Shown piece by piece: positions 1 to 5,843 of a stretch of 6,010 bases of DNA. Both the position numbers and the translations under genes were made by a program. This stretch comes from Candidatus Aenigmatarchaeota archaeon (lineage in GTDB: Archaea > Aenigmatarchaeota > Aenigmatarchaeia > QMZP01). The notes under the pieces are model-generated. The model was not told the origin of the DNA. It saw only the letters and a program-made list of their open reading frames with translations, and made no database searches. The DNA lies in NCBI GenBank assembly GCA_003663225.1, contig QMZP01000058.1, positions 1 through 6,010 of the forward strand. The letters run 5' to 3'. Numbering within the stretch: the first letter of the stretch is position 1; every line of letters begins with the position of its first letter.

Positions 1-441
1 ATTGCAAACTGGGGGAGATCAGATTGCGGCACCCCTTCATGGTGCAATGGTGCAGATGTAAACAACGACGGCACAGTTGACGAGATTGATGCATATATAT
101 TGATGGCGCAATGGCTCAATGAGAGCTGCCATCTCAACGCCAAGAACATAATAATGTCCCAGCGGATAAAGGGCTCCAAGGTGCTGTTGGCTTTTGTCAG
201 CGGGACTACACTGGACATCGACAACAGGATGCAGTCCATAGGCTCTGGACGGTTCCTGGGTCTTGCGAGCCCCACATTCGCTTCAGGATTGGGCGCCACG
301 CATGTGGTAAAGGTGCTGCTCAACTACACAGGCATGGACGTCGTGAGCGACCTGATACTCCAAGAAGGCAGGCACAACCTGATGATAGAGAACACCGGCA
401 AGTCCGGGGGACGGCAGATGATAAAGGTGCGCTCCCTTTGA
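1..441 (+). CDS. C-terminal part of a secreted dockerin-like surface protein (5' end outside window)
   Basis: The frame is open from the first base to the TGA at 439-441, giving 146 residues with no start in view; the TTG/ATG at 100/103 fall inside the dockerin module and are not credible starts. Visible residues 1-9 (IANWGRSDC) look like the tail of one dockerin-like repeat. Residues 14-43 form a second, with the calcium-loop pattern D19-x-N21-x-D23-G24 and D30, framed by C15 and C43. Residues 49-146 form a terminal domain that aligns without gaps, at about 45% identity by hand count, with the end of the next gene. Both proteins stop just after a V-R-S-hydrophobic ending. It is probably an extracellular protein whose catalytic or binding part lies upstream of the window. 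The family of the terminal domain is not recognised; the dockerin-like call is firm for the loop pattern, but a cohesin partner is not shown. Confidence 0.85.
   Translation: MANWGRSDCGTPSWCNGADVNNDGTVDEIDAYILMAQWLNESCHLNAKNIIMSQRIKGSKVLLAFVSGTTLDIDNRMQSIGSGRFLGLASPTFASGLGATHVVKVLLNYTGMDVVSDLILQEGRHNLMIENTGKSGGRQMIKVRSL
25..132 (+). other. Dockerin-like (EF-hand-type) repeat with flanking cysteines, in the partial CDS
   Basis: The translation contains the block W-C-N-G-A-D-V-N-N-D-G-T-V followed by D30. Acidic or amide side chains lie at loop positions 1, 3, 5 and 12, as in dockerin type I calcium loops. The motif W-C-x-G-A-D recurs twice in the neighbouring 977-residue protein. A cysteine after each repeat (C9 and C43 here) suggests a disulfide closing each module, which would suit an extracellular location. 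Confidence 0.7.
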
Positions 442-448
442 GGTTGAG

Positions 449-459
449 CAATTTATACC
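449..459 (+). promoter_or_regulatory. TATA-like box for the 977-residue surface protein gene
   Basis: The sequence CAATTTATACC is centred about 27 bases upstream of the ATG at 482. That is the archaeal TATA-to-transcription-start distance, so the transcript would start at or next to the ATG (leaderless). No Shine-Dalgarno-like sequence occurs between 460 and 481, which agrees. A second TATA-like run, AATTATATAA at 471-480, is too close to serve the chosen start. Confidence 0.5.
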
Positions 460-481
460 GTCCCCTATACAATTATATAAC

Positions 482-3415
482 ATGAGAGCAGCATACGCCA
501 TATTTGCGATGACGGCCTTTGCCGCGCTTCTGGCCTTTCAATACCCCGTTGTTGCGATCCCGCCGCCCGGGATATTCGCGGGCGGCTCAGGAACGCTGGA
601 AGACCCTTATCAGATAGAGACATGCGTCCAGCTGCAGAACATGAGCACAGACCTGACGGCCTACTATGCCCTTAACAATGACATACACTGCTCCATGACA
701 AGTAAATGGAACGATGGAGAGGGCTTCAGCCCTGTTGGTGTGTTTGAAGGAGGTCTTGATGGCAGGAACCATACAATATGGGACCTTAACATTCACAATG
801 TCAGCAACAATTATGTGGGGTTGTTCGGGAAGATTACGGGCAGTGCTACGGTCAAGAACCTGATACTGAGGAATGTTAACATAACGGGCAGCATGAACGT
901 TGGAGGGGTTTCCGGTTACATCATTGACGCTATGATATACAACTGCCATGTCACGGGCAATGTGAAAAGCGGCTCCTTATATGCCGGGGGTTTAGTTGGA
1001 AAGTCAGTCGACCTGGACGTGAGGGATTCCAGCTCGATGGCAGACATAGAGTGCGGCGGGAACTGTGGGGGAATCGTGGGGGGCGTCACTGGCGGCCAGA
1101 TACTCAATTCCTATTATTCAGGAAACCTTTTAAGCAGCGGGAATTACCTGGGCGGCATTGCAGGATGGATAGACAGCGGCACGCTCATACAGGATTCGTA
1201 TGCCAGGGGGTCGATAACAGGCAACAACAACATAGGCGGCATCGTGGGCAACCACAATGAGGGCAGCGACAACATAATAGAGAACTGCTTTTCGAGCATG
1301 CTGATAACGGGCAATTCCAAGCTCGGGGGGATTGTGGGGTTCAACGATGGCGCAATCATAACGAACTCGTACTGGAATAACGTGACAGGCAACCCGGGCT
1401 ACTGCGTGGGCGACCCGCAGAGCAATGAAAACTGCACGGCTGTCCAGGACAACGAGTCCTGGTTTTTCTCAGCATCCAACGAGCCCATGGCAAGCTGGGA
1501 CTTCGATAGCGAGTGGGTGACAAGGGACGGTGATTACCCTGTTCTGTCTGGCCAGAACACCCTGGATAACTGCACAGAGCTATGGATACCTGATACCACC
1601 TATGTTCTGCATAACAACATAACGTCAATCCCAGCATCCGTATGCCTCAATGTGACAGCTGATAATGTCACCATTGACCTCAATGGCCACACCATTGCCA
1701 ACGGCACGGACGTAGGTATATATCTGGGATACGTGAAGCGTGCCAAAGTCATTAACGGCACCATAAGCGGTTTCGGGTACGGCGTATACGCCTACAAGAG
1801 CAACAGGACAGTGATAGATGATGTAACATTCACAGACAACCTGGATGCTGGCGTATATGCCTACAAGTCAGAGAGGAATGAGATAACCAACGTGGTTGGG
1901 CGTGACAACGAGAGGGTGCTTTATTTCTCTGGTTCGCATCACAACATAATCAGGGACTTCAATGCCAGCAACTCTTACAGGCACATATATTTCTCCGGGT
2001 CTTCAAACAATACCCTTTCTTATATCAGCACTATGACGAATACCTATTACGGCTCGGTATATAACCTTTTCAACTCCACGCTCAAGCATTCCCGGCTATA
2101 CAACTGCACTGATGACTGCGTTGCCATGCCATATTTTTCATATATCGAAAACGTGACCATGACTGGCACGGACTCAGCACGGGATAGCCTGGTCTATGAC
2201 GCTTCTTATAGCGTGTTCAGGGACATAAGGGCGGTCAACTGGGGGGAAGGCGGCGCAATGGGGGTGTATGCCAACAACCTTGTGATTGACAGCCGTTTCG
2301 AGTCGTCAGCGGAAGAAGATATAATATCATACGGGGAAAACAACACATTGCTCAACTGTACATACGATACTGAAAGTGTTTATTATTATGATGATGATGG
2401 TGATCTGATAAGGAAGTGGTATCTCAACGTGCTCGTTGAGGACGATATGGGCAGGCCGGTTCAGAACGCCATAGTAACCCTGTATAACGGGTTTGGGGAT
2501 CTGTACGACACCTCCAACACCAACGTTGCCGGGGAGACCAAGCGCTTTGAGGTCATAGAATATGTCAACGTATATGATTCCGGGGTGACAAGCCACAACG
2601 ATTATACCATAAAGGTCAACCACACGACACCCATGCTGGGGGCCAAGACCAAGACAGTCACCATAGATGCCAATTCGTTCGAGAAGCTTACTACCGAAGC
2701 GGGCATGCATACCATGCAGATAAGGCTGAACATCAACAGCACGGGCGAGAACATATACGTACCGGGTGAGGGCAGCGTCAGCGTGTTTGACATGCGTTCC
2801 TATAATCCCCCCAAGTGGTATGCTTCCTCGGATAAGGGTGGCCGCGTGGCTTCCCTTGTCCTTGCTCACCAGTCCCCGTATGACATACGCATAGGCAACA
2901 CCAGCGACTCCTGGTGCTACGGTGCTGACACGAACAAAGACGGTTTTGTCGGCCAGGCAGACTTGAACATCGTTCTGTCGCATTTCGGCGAAAGCGGATG
3001 CTCTGCTTCCAACTCATGGTGCAGCGGGGCTGACACGGACAACGACGGGGCAGTGGACGACTTCGACCTGTCCGTTGTGTTGGATAAGATGGGCGACAAT
3101 TGCAGCATGAACGGCCGTTCCATGACGCTCTCCCAGACCCTGCGCAACTCAAAGGCGCTGCTCGTGTTCACCGGGGGGGACAGGGGGACGATTGAGGAGA
3201 AGGCACAGTCCGTCGAAAGCGGAAGCTTCCTGCAGCTGCCGAGCCCGTCCTTCGCTTATGGCAGAGGCACGGAATCGGTAGTCAAGTTCCTTGTAGGATA
3301 CCATGACGTGGACATAGCAAACGACCTGATACTGCAGCAGGGGAAGCACACCCTTGAGTTCAGGAACAACGGACTGTCGAATGGCAGCATAGAGATTGCA
3401 GTGAGAAGCGTATAG
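482..3415 (+). CDS. Secreted multidomain parallel beta-helix protein (GLUG repeats, NosD/CASH-type helix, dockerin-like pair)
   Basis: This 977-residue protein begins with a signal peptide: R2, a hydrophobic core at about 4-19, and likely cleavage near A25. Residues 85-302 hold seven GLUG-type repeats spaced 27-30 residues, closed by a W-D-F-D...W...D-Y-P-V-L segment (339-355) typical of such regions. Residues 363-630 form a NosD/CASH-like right-handed beta-helix with rungs of 22-23 residues, such as those starting G457-V-Y-A-Y-K-S and Y481-F-S-G-S. Residues 647-755 resemble an Ig-like or carboxypeptidase-regulatory-like module (G-R-P-V-x-N-A-x-V-T-L). Two dockerin-like repeats lie at 811-875 and a terminal domain at 880-977, shared with the preceding gene. 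About 26 N-x-S/T sequons suggest N-glycosylation at the cell surface. Role is probably adhesion, polysaccharide binding or envelope structure; no catalytic residues are evident. The first ATG is chosen because it keeps the signal peptide's basic residue and sits 27 bases after a TATA-like box. Confidence 0.9.
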   Translation: MRAAYAIFAMTAFAALLAFQYPVVAIPPPGIFAGGSGTLEDPYQIETCVQLQNMSTDLTAYYALNNDIHCSMTSKWNDGEGFSPVGVFEGGLDGRNHTIWDLNIHNVSNNYVGLFGKITGSATVKNLILRNVNITGSMNVGGVSGYIIDAMIYNCHVTGNVKSGSLYAGGLVGKSVDLDVRDSSSMADIECGGNCGGIVGGVTGGQILNSYYSGNLLSSGNYLGGIAGWIDSGTLIQDSYARGSITGNNNIGGIVGNHNEGSDNIIENCFSSMLITGNSKLGGIVGFNDGAIITNSYWNNVTGNPGYCVGDPQSNENCTAVQDNESWFFSASNEPMASWDFDSEWVTRDGDYPVLSGQNTLDNCTELWIPDTTYVLHNNITSIPASVCLNVTADNVTIDLNGHTIANGTDVGIYLGYVKRAKVINGTISGFGYGVYAYKSNRTVIDDVTFTDNLDAGVYAYKSERNEITNVVGRDNERVLYFSGSHHNIIRDFNASNSYRHIYFSGSSNNTLSYISTMTNTYYGSVYNLFNSTLKHSRLYNCTDDCVAMPYFSYIENVTMTGTDSARDSLVYDASYSVFRDIRAVNWGEGGAMGVYANNLVIDSRFESSAEEDIISYGENNTLLNCTYDTESVYYYDDDGDLIRKWYLNVLVEDDMGRPVQNAIVTLYNGFGDLYDTSNTNVAGETKRFEVIEYVNVYDSGVTSHNDYTIKVNHTTPMLGAKTKTVTIDANSFEKLTTEAGMHTMQIRLNINSTGENIYVPGEGSVSVFDMRSYNPPKWYASSDKGGRVASLVLAHQSPYDIRIGNTSDSWCYGADTNKDGFVGQADLNIVLSHFGESGCSASNSWCSGADTDNDGAVDDFDLSVVLDKMGDNCSMNGRSMTLSQTLRNSKALLVFTGGDRGTIEEKAQSVESGSFLQLPSPSFAYGRGTESVVKFLVGYHDVDIANDLILQQGKHTLEFRNNGLSNGSIEIAVRSV
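815..1387 (+). repeat. Seven GLUG-type protein repeats
   Basis: Repeat units start at residues 112, 140, 168, 195, 223, 251 and 281 of the 977-residue protein. Each carries a V/A/C/L/I-G-x-x-x-G core (V-G-L-F-G, V-G-G-V-S-G, A-G-G-L-V-G, C-G-G-I-V-G, L-G-G-I-A-G, I-G-G-I-V-G, L-G-G-I-V-G). The spacing of 27-30 residues suits one or more turns of a beta-helix. The DNA copies have diverged, so this is an old protein repeat and not a recent tandem duplication. GLUG repeats are known from bacterial and archaeal surface and adhesion proteins. Confidence 0.8.
2912..3106 (+). other. Two dockerin-like repeats in the 977-residue protein
   Basis: Residues 811-840 and 846-874 each read W-C-x-G-A-D-T-(N/D)-x-D-G-x-V, then D-L and V-L, and end in a glycine and a cysteine (C840, C874). 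Both loops have D/N at positions 1, 3 and 5 and D at 12, the type I dockerin calcium pattern. The W-C opening and the closing cysteine are additions to that pattern and occur also in the upstream paralogue. Dockerins classically bind cohesins; no cohesin is visible in the window, so the partner is unknown. Confidence 0.7.
3119..3412 (+). other. Unrecognised C-terminal domain shared by the two surface proteins
   Basis: Residues 880-977 align without gaps to the last 98 residues of the upstream partial protein (window positions 145-438), with about 44 identities by hand count. Strongest blocks are Q-S-x-x-S-G-x-F-L-x-L-x-S-P-x-F-A, D-L-I-L-Q-x-G-x-H and the terminal V-R-S-(V/L). Alternating hydrophobic residues suggest a beta-sandwich. 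There is no hydrophobic membrane tail or basic C-terminal stop. I do not recognise the family; a docking, sorting or wall-binding role is inferred only from its constant terminal place. Confidence 0.65.
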
Positions 3416-3434
3416 CCTCGCGCAGCCATAGAAC

Positions 3435-3467
3435 AAATGAAAGAAAAAGCGCACAAGAGAAAGAAAA
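3435..3467 (-). terminator. T-rich termination tract for the minus-strand acidic gene
   Basis: Read on the minus strand, the bases just after the stop of the acidic small protein run TTTTCTTTCTCTT, then a GC patch, then CTTTTTCTTTC. Short oligo-T tracts of this kind terminate archaeal transcription without a hairpin. No comparable T tract follows the convergent plus-strand gene on its own strand here. Confidence 0.45.
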
Positions 3468-3581
3468 TCAAGCGGGGAAGTCGTCATCGTCTGAATCGTC
3501 TTCTTCCCAGTCTTCGTCCTCGTCATCCGTTTCGTCGAAGTCATCGTCTTCGTACTCTTCCCAGCTTTGGGATACTGTCAT
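3468..3581 (-). CDS. 37-residue highly acidic small protein
   Basis: An ATG at 3581-3579 opens a 37-codon frame ending in TGA at 3470-3468. The sequence GGAGGTG lies five bases upstream (3593-3587), the strongest Shine-Dalgarno match in the window, which is the main argument that the gene is real. The product has 22 Asp/Glu in 37 residues and no Lys or Arg. The acids are interspersed with aromatics (W7, Y10, F15, W25, F35), giving blocks such as S-W-E-E-Y-E-D-D-D-F-D-E. It has no membrane segment or signal peptide, so it is probably cytosolic and disordered alone. It might bind a basic partner, as DNA mimics or chaperone tails do, but that is inference. It lies 69 bases after the membrane-protein gene on the same strand and has a TATA-like box of its own. 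A longer minus frame covering the same bases (3149-3544) lacks a ribosome site and overlaps the large gene, so it is a shadow. Confidence 0.72.
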   Translation of the reverse strand: MTVSQSWEEYEDDDFDETDDEDEDWEEDDSDDDDFPA

Positions 3582-3586
3582 AGGGA

Positions 3587-3593
3587 CACCTCC
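3587..3593 (-). promoter_or_regulatory. Strong Shine-Dalgarno sequence of the acidic small gene
   Basis: GGAGGTG on the minus strand matches the archaeal anti-Shine-Dalgarno core and stands five bases before the ATG at 3581. It fixes the start of this short frame and contrasts with the leaderless-looking starts of the 977-residue protein and thrC. Confidence 0.75.
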
Positions 3594-3634
3594 GTGAACC
3601 GAACGTTGGAAACCTATACGTATTAGAATTATAC

Positions 3635-3647
3635 AATTTATATTTAA
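3635..3647 (-). promoter_or_regulatory. TATA-like box upstream of the acidic small gene
   Basis: TTAAATATAAATT on the minus strand lies in the 69-base gap after the membrane-protein stop. A start about 25 bases downstream would give a leader of some 30 bases containing the Shine-Dalgarno sequence. The small gene may therefore be transcribed alone as well as from the upstream gene. An 8-base perfect palindrome, ATACGTAT at 3616-3623, lies near the predicted transcription start; its role is unknown. Confidence 0.4.
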
Positions 3648-3650
3648 GCT

Positions 3651-4544
3651 TTACTGGGCGGCTGTTCCCACTTTCTGGCAGAAGCAGACCTCTTGCTCGG
3701 TTGATATGCACATGGTGCCCCCGTCGGTCATGCCAATCACAACCCTGGTGCCCTCGATATCCCCGAACTTGAGCGAAGAGACGGTCTCACCGGTCTCCTG
3801 CTCTATGGAATCCCTTATGGTGGGGTTGGCATAGTCTCCGTTGCTTATTATGCTGCTTAGCTGGTCCTGGTGCTTTATTATCAGGTTGGCCACTGTTCCG
3901 CAGTCATCTGATATGCTGTCTCCCGGGATGAGGCCGTCGAGTCCGTCAGAGCTGATGCCCCCCATGGCGCTGGATATCATCTGCAGGTCTTCCGGGGTTA
4001 TGCCGAATTCCGAAAGGACTTCCTGCTGGAAATTGGGGAACCCCCGGAAGCTCATCGCAGAGAAGCCTATGAGCCCCAATATCACGACAACCCCTGCTAT
4101 GGTGAAGGGGTTGAGTATCATGCTCTTCGGCTCCCCCCTCGACTGCTCCCTCTGCAGCCTTTCCTCCAGCTTGTTTATTTGCTTCTTTATGCCCGGCGCT
4201 GATGGTATGTACCTCGATAGCAGCACGAGGCCGGCGGCGAAGACGACTGAAGCCAGTACACCCGTTGCCAGCATGTCCAGCTGCATTATCTTGAATATGC
4301 CGTCCTTGAAGAGCGGCATGTGCTTTACCAGGGAGACTGCCGCGAACAAGGAGAAGAAACCGAAGACTATCCTCAGCGCCAGCCTCTTCCAGAACGGCGC
4401 GTATGCCCTGTAGCCTATGACAGCTATCGAGCCGAAGAAGAGGACGAGGAATATGTAGGAGACTACCTGTATGCCCTGCATTATAGAGGGCAGGTTAGCC
4501 AACAGTTCGGAAACAGTAGCAACCATCCCGGCGGCATCCACCAT
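3651..4544 (-). CDS. Four-helix membrane protein with a C-terminal cysteine-containing domain, function unknown
   Basis: I do not recognise this 297-residue protein. Hydrophobic segments lie at about 27-48, 56-73, 91-110 and 147-165. The loop after the first helix (R-A-Y-A-P-F-W-K-R) and the loop after the third are basic. The positive-inside rule therefore puts both loops in the cytosol, with the N-terminus and the C-terminal 130 residues outside. The third loop (119-140) is charged and coiled-coil-like (K-K-Q-I-N-K-L-E-E-R-L-Q-R-E-Q). The outer domain carries all four cysteines (C215, C279, C287, C289), including a C-F-C pair near the end, which could form disulfides or bind metal. The ATG at 4544 follows a TATA-like box by about 42 bases; an in-frame ATG at 4526 is a possible alternative, and neither has a clear ribosome site. 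It is divergent from thrC and is followed by the acidic small gene. A role at the envelope is all that can be inferred. Confidence 0.85.
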   Translation of the reverse strand: MVDAAGMVATVSELLANLPSIMQGIQVVSYIFLVLFFGSIAVIGYRAYAPFWKRLALRIVFGFFSLFAAVSLVKHMPLFKDGIFKIMQLDMLATGVLASVVFAAGLVLLSRYIPSAPGIKKQINKLEERLQREQSRGEPKSMILNPFTIAGVVVILGLIGFSAMSFRGFPNFQQEVLSEFGITPEDLQMISSAMGGISSDGLDGLIPGDSISDDCGTVANLIIKHQDQLSSIISNGDYANPTIRDSIEQETGETVSSLKFGDIEGTRVVIGMTDGGTMCISTEQEVCFCQKVGTAAQ

Positions 4545-4560
4545 AATAACACGCCACTGC

Positions 4561-4570
4561 TTTATCTTTT
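4561..4570 (+). promoter_or_regulatory. TATA-like box for thrC
   Basis: TTTATCTTTT is centred about 32 bases before the thrC ATG at 4597. This predicts a transcript with a leader of only a few bases, consistent with no Shine-Dalgarno sequence before the start. The match to an archaeal TATA box is moderate. Confidence 0.35.
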
Positions 4571-4579
4571 AGCTCCGCC

Positions 4580-4591
4580 AATATTTATATG
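4580..4591 (-). promoter_or_regulatory. TATA-like box for the divergent membrane-protein gene
   Basis: On the minus strand the bases read CATATAAATATT, a good archaeal TATA match, about 42 bases before the ATG at 4544. A start about 25 bases downstream would leave a leader near 15 bases. The box is almost symmetrical, but in the plus direction it lies only about ten bases from the thrC start, too close to serve that gene unless thrC begins further in. Confidence 0.5.
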
Positions 4592-4596
4592 GTCTT

Positions 4597-5796
4597 ATGT
4601 TTGAGAAGAGCCTGCTCTGCTATCGCTGCGGGAGCAGATACCCCACATCAGAGCTCATGTTCAGGTGCCCTGAATGCGGCAGCTCGCTTGAAGTGGAGTT
4701 CGATTATCCCAGGCTGAAGAGGCGCATGAGGGCATGCAAGGACCGCCCCCCGGGCCACATGAGATATGCCGAGCTTTATCCAGTCAAGAAGCCCGTAACA
4801 GCCGGCGAGGGTAACACCCCGCTCATACGCAGCAAGGCGCTGGAAAGGAAGCTGGGCCTTGAGTTCGAGCTGTGGCTCAAGATGGAATACCAGAACCCGA
4901 CCGGCTCGTTCAAGGACAGGGGTTCGTCAATAGAAGTGGCCAAGGCGCTCAGGTTCATGGACAGCGGGAAGCAGAAGAAAAGAAGGGCGGTATGCGCAAG
5001 CACTGGCAACATGGGAGCATCCGTCGCTGCCTATTCTGGTATAGCTGGTGTGCCGTGCACCATTTTCACGCCGGCCGATGCTTCGGCCGTAAAGCTGGAG
5101 CAGATACTGGCCCATGGGGCCGATGTGTACAGGATAAAGGGGGATTACGCCGCGGCCGCAAAGATGGTAGAGTCGGCTTACAAAGAATACGGGCTGTACC
5201 TGCTTGGCGATTACCTTTACAGGCGGGAGGGCACGAAGTCTGTGGGATTCGAGATAATGGACCAGCTGCCCGGCGCTGATTACGTCGTTGAGCCCATAGG
5301 CAATGGCACTCTGCTCTCCGCTACATGGAAGGGGATGAAGGAGCTCAGGACCATGGGCTTCGCCAGGAAGCTTCCAAGGCTTGCCGGCATCCAGGCATCC
5401 GGTTGCTCCCCTGTGGCAAGGGCTTTCATGAAAGGGTCTGCGATAAGGGCTGACAAGGACCCGCACACGGTAGCCGTGGCCATGGAATGCGGAGACCCTC
5501 TGGACGGCCAGAGGGCGTATGATGCCATGAAGGAGTCCAGAGGATTCTCAGCCAGCGTAACAGACAAGCAGATACTCTCAGCCAGGGAAATCCTCGCCAG
5601 GAGGGGCGGCATATTTACCGAGCCTGCAGGCGCCGCATCGCTGGCGGGTGTGATAAAATCGGCTGAGCACATAGAGAGCGGATCCAGGGTGGTATGCGTG
5701 GTCACAGGGCACGGGCTGAAGACCCCTTATGTGGGGGTTGAAGGCAGTCCGAAGGACATAGGACGGGGCCGCAGGACGCTTGCCCGGTTCTTTTAA
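4597..5796 (+). CDS. thrC: Threonine synthase
   Basis: The 399-residue product is a fold-type II PLP enzyme. It should convert O-phospho-L-homoserine and water to L-threonine and phosphate, the last step of threonine synthesis in the cytosol. An N-terminal zinc ribbon has C8-x-x-C11 and C24-x-x-C27, common in archaeal ThrC. The PLP lysine is K106 in N-P-T-G-S-F-K-D-R-G, the cofactor asparagine loop is A-S-T-G-N-M-G (134-140), and the phosphate-binding loop is P-I-G-N-G-T (233-238). E-P-A-G-A-A-S (342-348) and T-G-H-G-L-K (370-375) complete the family signature. Length is normal and nothing is missing. The ATG at 4597 is needed to keep the first zinc-ribbon pair; there is no Shine-Dalgarno sequence, so the mRNA is probably leaderless. 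No other threonine gene is adjacent. Cysteate synthase and other close relatives share these motifs, so substrate is assigned by overall family resemblance. Confidence 0.93.
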   Translation: MFEKSLLCYRCGSRYPTSELMFRCPECGSSLEVEFDYPRLKRRMRACKDRPPGHMRYAELYPVKKPVTAGEGNTPLIRSKALERKLGLEFELWLKMEYQNPTGSFKDRGSSIEVAKALRFMDSGKQKKRRAVCASTGNMGASVAAYSGIAGVPCTIFTPADASAVKLEQILAHGADVYRIKGDYAAAAKMVESAYKEYGLYLLGDYLYRREGTKSVGFEIMDQLPGADYVVEPIGNGTLLSATWKGMKELRTMGFARKLPRLAGIQASGCSPVARAFMKGSAIRADKDPHTVAVAMECGDPLDGQRAYDAMKESRGFSASVTDKQILSAREILARRGGIFTEPAGAASLAGVIKSAEHIESGSRVVCVVTGHGLKTPYVGVEGSPKDIGRGRRTLARFF

Positions 5797-5801
5797 CTTT
5801 T
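5788..5801 (+). terminator. T-rich tract at the end of thrC
   Basis: TTCTTTTAACTTTT spans the last codons and stop of thrC. Oligo-T runs of this kind can end archaeal transcripts, which would separate thrC from the S15 gene. The same bases overlap the TATA-like box of the next gene, so the assignment is tentative. Confidence 0.3.
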
Positions 5802-5806
5802 AAATA
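5798..5806 (+). promoter_or_regulatory. TATA-like box for the S15 gene
   Basis: TTTTAAATA lies about 47 bases before the S15 ATG. A start about 25 bases downstream predicts a leader of some 20 bases, long enough to carry the Shine-Dalgarno-like AAGGTG at 5838-5843. A 6-base inverted repeat (AATACC at 5803-5808, GGTATT at 5814-5819, five-base loop) overlaps its edge and could be an operator or chance. A second TATA-like run, TTAATTATACC at 5818-5828, is also present. Confidence 0.45.
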
Positions 5807-5837
5807 CCTATGCGGTATTAATTATACCAAATCGACT

Positions 5838-5843
5838 AAGGTG
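5838..5843 (+). promoter_or_regulatory. Ribosome binding site of the S15 gene
   Basis: AAGGTG with a five-base spacer precedes the ATG at 5849. It supports this start and shows that the S15 mRNA has a leader, unlike thrC. Confidence 0.6.

Noticed and set aside
100..441. Reading the first gene as a complete 113-residue protein from TTG at 100
   Set aside because: The frame is open back to base 1 and contains a dockerin loop upstream of that codon matching the paralogue, so the gene is a 5'-truncated fragment of a longer protein.
1777..1877. Near-repeat encoding V-Y-A-Y-K-S twice, as a possible recent DNA duplication
   Set aside because: The matching stretch is short and the copies differ between and beyond the shared residues. 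It is the normal similarity of neighbouring beta-helix rungs.
2327..2983. 218-residue minus-strand frame inside the surface-protein gene
   Set aside because: It lies wholly within the well-supported 977-residue gene, has no recognisable domain, and its long isoleucine run is the reverse of an Asp/Tyr-coding stretch. It is a shadow frame.
3149..3544. 131-residue minus-strand frame at the end of the surface-protein gene
   Set aside because: It overlaps the 3' end of the large gene and the acidic small gene in another phase. It has no ribosome site and no domain. The 37-residue frame with GGAGGTG explains this stretch better.
3480..3560. Pyrimidine-rich TCGTC/TCTTC run resembling a simple-sequence repeat
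   Set aside because: The run is irregular, and on the minus strand it is the GAC/GAA/GAT codons of a framed acidic protein. It is treated as coding, not as a microsatellite.
3841..4413. 190-residue plus-strand frame opposite the membrane-protein gene
   Set aside because: It is antisense to a protein with four clear membrane segments and sensible topology. No motif or ribosome site supports the plus-strand reading.
4927..5466. Minus-strand frames opposite thrC
   Set aside because: ThrC has all family motifs across this stretch; the reverse frames show none and are shadows.
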